From: DATARR01 sp036376245
GTDB taxonomy: Bacteria; Acidobacteriota; Thermoanaerobaculia; Multivoradales; UBA5704
Direction: 5' to 3'
Assembly (NCBI GenBank): GCA_036376245.1
Contig: DASVAS010000035.1
Coordinates: 190,480 to 254,479 of the forward strand
DNA length: 64,000 nucleotides
Position numbers and translations under genes: made by a program. The notes beneath the pieces were generated by a model. It saw only the letters and a program-made list of their open reading frames with translations. It did no database searches and was not told the origin of the DNA. Of this stretch, positions 60,877-64,000 are shown in pieces. The stretch's first letter is position 1, and each line of letters starts with the position of its first letter.

Positions 60877-61479
60877 TCAGTCCCGGACGGCCAGGAGCCC
60901 CCGCACCAGAAGCTCGGCGCATTCGCGGCCGATCTCGCGGGCGCTCTTGCCGCCGTCCGGGCGAAACCACTTCACGGTCCAGTTCACGGCGCCGAGGATG
61001 GCGAGCGCGTTCACCTTGGGATCGGCCGGACGGAAGACGCCGGCCGCGATTCCCTCCTCGATGATCTCGCGGAAAGCCAACTCGTACCGGTCGCGCCGCT
61101 CCAGCACCTCGCGCCGCCAGGGTTCGCCCAGGGCCTCCACCTCCAGATGGGCGAGCGATCCGGGGGTCCCTTCGTTCAGGCGGACGACGTGCTCCTCGAT
61201 CAGCCGGGCGAGCCTGGCGTCCGCCGACAGGTCGGTCTCGCGCACCTGCGCCGCCAGGTCCAGCAGGCCCGCGAGCGCGTCCTCCTGGACGAAGGCGAGC
61301 AGCTCTTCCTTGTCCTTGAAGTAGTAGTAGAGATTGCCGACCGCCATCCCGAGCTCGGCCGCGATGTCGCGCATGCCGGTGGCATGGAGTCCCTTACGGC
61401 GGAACACTCGCGACGCGGCGTCGAGGATGCCGCGCTTCTTTTCGAGGACCTTGCCGGAATCGGCGGCGATTTGAACCAT
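60877..61479 (-). CDS. TetR/AcrR-family transcriptional regulator
   Basis: A 200-residue protein. The N-terminal HTH (about 15-65: AASRVFRRKGLHATGMRDIAA and LGMAVGNLYYYFKDKEELLAF) is a clear TetR domain. The C-terminal half is a ligand-binding helical domain. The operator ATTTGAAC-CATC-GTTCAAAG spans the start codon (61477-61479), suggesting tight self-repression; no ribosome site is seen, so translation may be leaderless. A second such operator and a truncated copy of this gene lie near 58.5-58.75 kb by the molybdenum hydroxylase operon. Ligand unknown; an aromatic or its CoA ester is plausible. Confidence 0.94.
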   Translation of the reverse strand: MVQIAADSGKVLEKKRGILDAASRVFRRKGLHATGMRDIAAELGMAVGNLYYYFKDKEELLAFVQEDALAGLLDLAAQVRETDLSADARLARLIEEHVVRLNEGTPGSLAHLEVEALGEPWRREVLERRDRYELAFREIIEEGIAAGVFRPADPKVNALAILGAVNWTVKWFRPDGGKSAREIGRECAELLVRGLLAVRD

Positions 61480-61488
61480 CGTTCAAAG
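61469..61488. promoter_or_regulatory. TetR-type operator overlapping the tetR start
   Basis: ATTTGAAC-CATC-GTTCAAAG, seven of eight arm pairs matched, covering the tetR start codon and the ten bases upstream. Same dyad as at 58491-58510. Confidence 0.8.
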
Positions 61489-61567
61489 CTTGGCAGGGGA
61501 GGGCGGGGGTGTCAAGGCGGTCTCTCTGGGCCGCCTGCTAGAATGGCGCCGACTGAGGAGAGAGATC

Positions 61568-62707
61568 ATGCTGAAGCGGTTGTACGTGGACAACTACCGG
61601 TGCCTCGTGAACTTCACGCTGGAGCTCCAGGAACTGACGCTTCTGGTCGGTCCTAACGGCTCTGGAAAGTCATCGGTGCTCGACGTGCTCTACGCTCTGC
61701 GGCAGATGCTGAGCGGGACCGCGAAAGTGACGGATCCGGACATCTTTCCGACGCGTTCGCTCACCCGGTGGCAGAGCCGGAATCTCCAGATCTTCGAGGT
61801 GGTGGTGAGCCTCGAGGGCGAGCCCGACGCAACCTACCGGCTCGAGATCGAGCATGAGAACGAAGGGCGGCGTGCGCGAATTCTCCTGGAGTCCTTGGCA
61901 GTAAGCGGCAAGCCGCTGTTCGAGTTTCGCCGGGGCGAGGTACAACTGTTTCGGGATGATCACTCTCCGGGCTCGCAGTATGGCGCCGACTGGGCGGAGT
62001 CTGCGCTGGCCCGGGTTGCCGCCCGGCCCGACAACCAGCGCCTGACGCGCTTCCTGGATTTCATGCGAGGAGTATCCGTCTGTGCTCTGGATCCAAAGCG
62101 TTTCCATACCGAATCGATTTCTGAGGAACCACAACTGAGGACGGACGGTAGCAATTTCGCCTCCTGGTATCGGCACCAACTTCAGGAGCGGCAGGATCTG
62201 ATCCTTGGTCTCGTGGAAGCCCTCCGCAAGGTCGTTGGGGATTTCCAGTCGATCCGGATGGAGAAGGTCGGCGCGGAAGCGCGATCGTTCCTCGTCCTGT
62301 TCGAGGGCAGGAGCGGGCGCTACGAGTTGAGGCTGGACGAGCTCTCCGACGGCCAGCGCGCGCTGATCGCACTTTACTCGCTCGTTCACCTGGCCGGAGA
62401 GCAGGACGTTCTGTTCCTGGACGAGCCCGACAACTTCGTGGCTCTCGCGGAGATCCAGCCGTGGCTCATGACGCTCTCGGACGCCTGCGGAACCAGGCCC
62501 CGCCAAGCCATCCTCTGTTCCCATCACCCGGAGCTGATCGATTATCTGGGAAGTGAGGCCGGAGTCCTGCTGAAGCGTGAGAGCACAGGGAGCACCACGA
62601 CGCGCAGGTTGAGCGAGATCCCACTGGATGGCGGGCTCAAGCTCTCGGAGATCATCGCGCGGGGCTGGCCGGAGTGGCAAGTTGTGGGAGCCTGCGTCGC
62701 CGCTTGA
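61568..62707 (+). CDS. AAA-family ATPase of RecF/OLD-like type
   Basis: A 379-residue protein; ATG at 61568 after GAGGAGAGAGA. Walker A VGPNGSGKSSVLDVL at about 28-42, an ABC-signature-like LSDGQRALIALYSL, Walker B QDVLFLDEPDNFV and a switch His in CSHHPELIDYL. The fold is that of the AAA_21/RecF-like ATPases in defence and repair loci. It is convergent with the NucS-like nuclease gene, with 29 bases between. No adjacent TOPRIM or other effector domain was found, so its working partner is not obvious. Confidence 0.88.
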   Translation: MLKRLYVDNYRCLVNFTLELQELTLLVGPNGSGKSSVLDVLYALRQMLSGTAKVTDPDIFPTRSLTRWQSRNLQIFEVVVSLEGEPDATYRLEIEHENEGRRARILLESLAVSGKPLFEFRRGEVQLFRDDHSPGSQYGADWAESALARVAARPDNQRLTRFLDFMRGVSVCALDPKRFHTESISEEPQLRTDGSNFASWYRHQLQERQDLILGLVEALRKVVGDFQSIRMEKVGAEARSFLVLFEGRSGRYELRLDELSDGQRALIALYSLVHLAGEQDVLFLDEPDNFVALAEIQPWLMTLSDACGTRPRQAILCSHHPELIDYLGSEAGVLLKRESTGSTTTRRLSEIPLDGGLKLSEIIARGWPEWQVVGACVAA

Positions 62708-62736
62708 AACTGCGTGTGGCGAGTATCGCTGCCGGC

Positions 62737-63744
62737 TCAGATCATCGGACTGATCCTCTCAAGGAAGCGCTCGATCTCCTCCCGAGTCCGGAAAGCGTAG
62801 CCCTCGGCGTAGAGGTAGAGCCCGGGGATCTCTCGCGGTAGGACCCTATCAGGCAAGGCGGCACGGAGATCGGTTGGGTCCAGACCGAGCTGTTTCGCGA
62901 GCTCCTCGACGCGGACATCGGAGAGGAGACCCGTCTCGGGACCGCTCACCTTGGGGTGGATCGAGACCAGAGCTGTCCGTCCTCCCGAGGGCGACCGCCA
63001 GCGGTAGGTGACGTTCGACTGGGTGGTTCCCACCTGATCGCACAACCTCGAGAGCCCCTCGTGCAAAGCGGTGTACAGCTCTCCGACTCCTAGATCCGCC
63101 GCCAGCTTGGCGAGGTCTTTGAGCGACAGCACCGGCCGCCGCCGCGAGGGACCTACCGTCTCGGCCTTGCGCTGCACCTCCTCGGGAGAGATCAACCAGC
63201 TTCGGCCCACCAGTTCCTGGTCGCCGTGCCGGTAATAGTCGAAGAACACCACGTTGAGGTTGACCCCATACTGCGAAGAGAGGAACTGGACGATCCGCTC
63301 CGACTGCGGGTCCAGCTCCGTGGCCACAATGACCAGGCGCTGCTCCTCATTCAAGGGTTCGGGAAGCTCGGTGTGGAACCGTTCCTGGTACAGCTCTTCC
63401 AAGGACTTTCTACGGTGGGTCTGGGCGATATGGTCGATGTCCTGAAGCGAGAGGCCGTGCGCCCATGAGGCGTAGTCCAGGATCTGGGCCACCACATCGC
63501 GAGGCGTCCGCCCGCGCTTGAGCTCGAGCACCACCAGGTTGCCTGTCCGGTCGAGCGCCAGGACGTCCACCGCGTGCCCGTACTCCGTGGCGACCTGGTT
63601 GCCGAGCAGCAGGAGGTCCTCTCCCACGAGACTCAGATCCTGGCAGATCCAGGCTTCCAGCCGAGACTCCAGGTCCAGCTTCGCCGAAGACAGGCGGACG
63701 GGCCGATCTCCCTGAATGCTCCAGAGCTGCATCTGAATAGTCAT
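62737..63744 (-). CDS. NucS-like (DUF91) PD-(D/E)XK nuclease family protein
   Basis: A 335-residue protein. The nuclease core is visible: AVDVLALDRTGNLVVLELKRGRT, giving the D-x(n)-E-x-K pattern of PD-(D/E)XK enzymes, followed by VVAQILDYASW. The C-terminal part is unassigned (FFDYYRHGDQELVGRSWLIS, DLGVGELYTALHEGL). NucS/DUF91 nucleases act on branched or mismatched DNA. ATG at 63744 is preferred; a GTG three bases before it is possible. AGGGAGAG stands upstream. It is oriented towards the AAA ATPase gene. Confidence 0.85.
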   Translation of the reverse strand: MTIQMQLWSIQGDRPVRLSSAKLDLESRLEAWICQDLSLVGEDLLLLGNQVATEYGHAVDVLALDRTGNLVVLELKRGRTPRDVVAQILDYASWAHGLSLQDIDHIAQTHRRKSLEELYQERFHTELPEPLNEEQRLVIVATELDPQSERIVQFLSSQYGVNLNVVFFDYYRHGDQELVGRSWLISPEEVQRKAETVGPSRRRPVLSLKDLAKLAADLGVGELYTALHEGLSRLCDQVGTTQSNVTYRWRSPSGGRTALVSIHPKVSGPETGLLSDVRVEELAKQLGLDPTDLRAALPDRVLPREIPGLYLYAEGYAFRTREEIERFLERISPMI

Positions 63745-63828
63745 CACGACTCTCCCTATGATATCGACGCGGAGAGGACTTTACGAAATGTAGGGAAACG
63801 GCGGCAAGATCGCCCTCCGGAACGGCTG
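63745..63828. other. Upstream region of the NucS-like gene
   Basis: Short non-coding stretch between the NucS-like start and the 20-bp periodic array. Besides the ribosome site (AGGGAGAG) no recognised motif was seen. Confidence 0.5.
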
Positions 63829-64000
63829 CGAAGCCTGAAAAATCGTCCCGGAGCTTTAAAAACTCTGGCGGAGCTTTAAAAGCCGCGCCGGAAGCTTAAA
63901 AACTCTGCCGGAAGACTAAAAGCCGCTCCGGAGCTTTAAAAACCGCGCCGGAAGCTTAAAACTGGTTTTTTAGGCTAAAAAACGACTTTTAAGCTTCCGG
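63829..64000. repeat. 20-bp periodic array (core CGGAGCTTTAAA), truncated by the window end
   Basis: Units begin at 63829, 63849, 63869, 63889, 63909, 63929, 63949 and 63969, exactly 20 bases apart, each with CGGAGCTTTAAA, CGGAAGCTTAAA or a near variant. They are separated by 8 less conserved bases that alternate between AACTCTGG-like and AGCCGCGC-like. The final bases (TTAAGCTTCCGG, 63989-64000) are in the opposite orientation. The array continues beyond the window. No reading frame is supported. Confidence 0.88.

Noticed and set aside
61568..63744. A two-gene defence system of AAA ATPase plus nuclease
   Set aside because: The genes are convergent with separate promoters rather than in an operon, so a joint system is not supported by arrangement.

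Overview
This is high-GC bacterial chromosomal DNA. The mix of proteins suggests an acidobacterium-like, aerobic or facultative heterotroph, possibly near the Thermoanaerobaculia. It includes CHAT and caspase-like proteases with TPR repeats, FGE/lectin-fold domains, receiver plus DUF4388 regulators, Ser/Thr kinases, secreted S8 and M28 peptidases, NuoBCDI next to KorAB, and a homodimeric-type pyruvate dehydrogenase E1. The lineage is an inference from gene content; no rRNA or tRNA gene was recognised. Most genes read as high-GC housekeeping sequence. Several blocks are visibly richer in A/T and carry accessory or conflict-type genes (about 1-5.9 kb, 9.7-11.9 kb, 28.2-31.7 kb, 35.1-37.1 kb, 46.8-48.6 kb and 58.7-59.5 kb).

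Layout. 1-5.9 kb: tail of an unknown gene, then a TPR-CHAT protease, a 51-residue acidic peptide, a small lipoprotein and a caspase-family protease. 6-14.8 kb: aceE, a YceI protein, a CHAT-membrane-FGE fusion, a 50-residue zinc ribbon with its terminator, an M28 peptidase and a DUF2071 protein. 14.8-25.2 kb: a LeuB-like/LeuA-like pair, xerD, a TPR Ser/Thr kinase overlapping an FHA-type AAA+ regulator, then twin palindromes and a sigma54-type promoter before a secreted protein, a lytic transglycosylase and a UbiE-like methyltransferase. 25.3-33.7 kb: a MetE-like methyltransferase with an MFS transporter, then a three-gene minus-strand cassette ending in a NACHT-FGE STAND protein between copies of a palindromic repeat, then a SpoIIE-type phosphatase. 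34-40.3 kb: a ferritin-like protein, a 21-bp periodic array, two unknown exported or nucleoid-like proteins, a cysteine-rich mini-protein and a subtilase. 40.6-46.8 kb: nuoB-nuoCD-nuoI and korA-korB. 46.8-54 kb: a nucleotidyltransferase/TIM-barrel pair, an SDR, a radical SAM/SPASM protein and two DUF4388 regulators, one fused to DegV. 54.3-58.5 kb: a molybdenum hydroxylase resembling 4-hydroxybenzoyl-CoA reductase. 58.5-64 kb: a decayed tetR copy, a nucleotidyltransferase pair, an XRE regulator divergent from a small membrane protein, the intact tetR, an AAA ATPase, a NucS-like nuclease and a 20-bp periodic array.

How the parts connect. The same palindrome (TTTGAAC-N4-GTTCAAA) lies upstream of the 4-hydroxybenzoyl-CoA-reductase-like operon and over the start of the TetR gene 3 kb away, and a truncated copy of that TetR gene lies beside the operon. 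Kinase, AAA+ regulator, twin 16-bp palindromes, sigma54-like promoter and secreted protein form a plausible signalling circuit. KorAB should yield reduced ferredoxin, which a NuoBCDI-type complex could oxidise. Three separate loci carry CHAT, caspase, NACHT or FGE modules typical of prokaryotic conflict or regulated-death systems. Intergenic regions are rich in two palindromic repeat families and two unusual periodic arrays.
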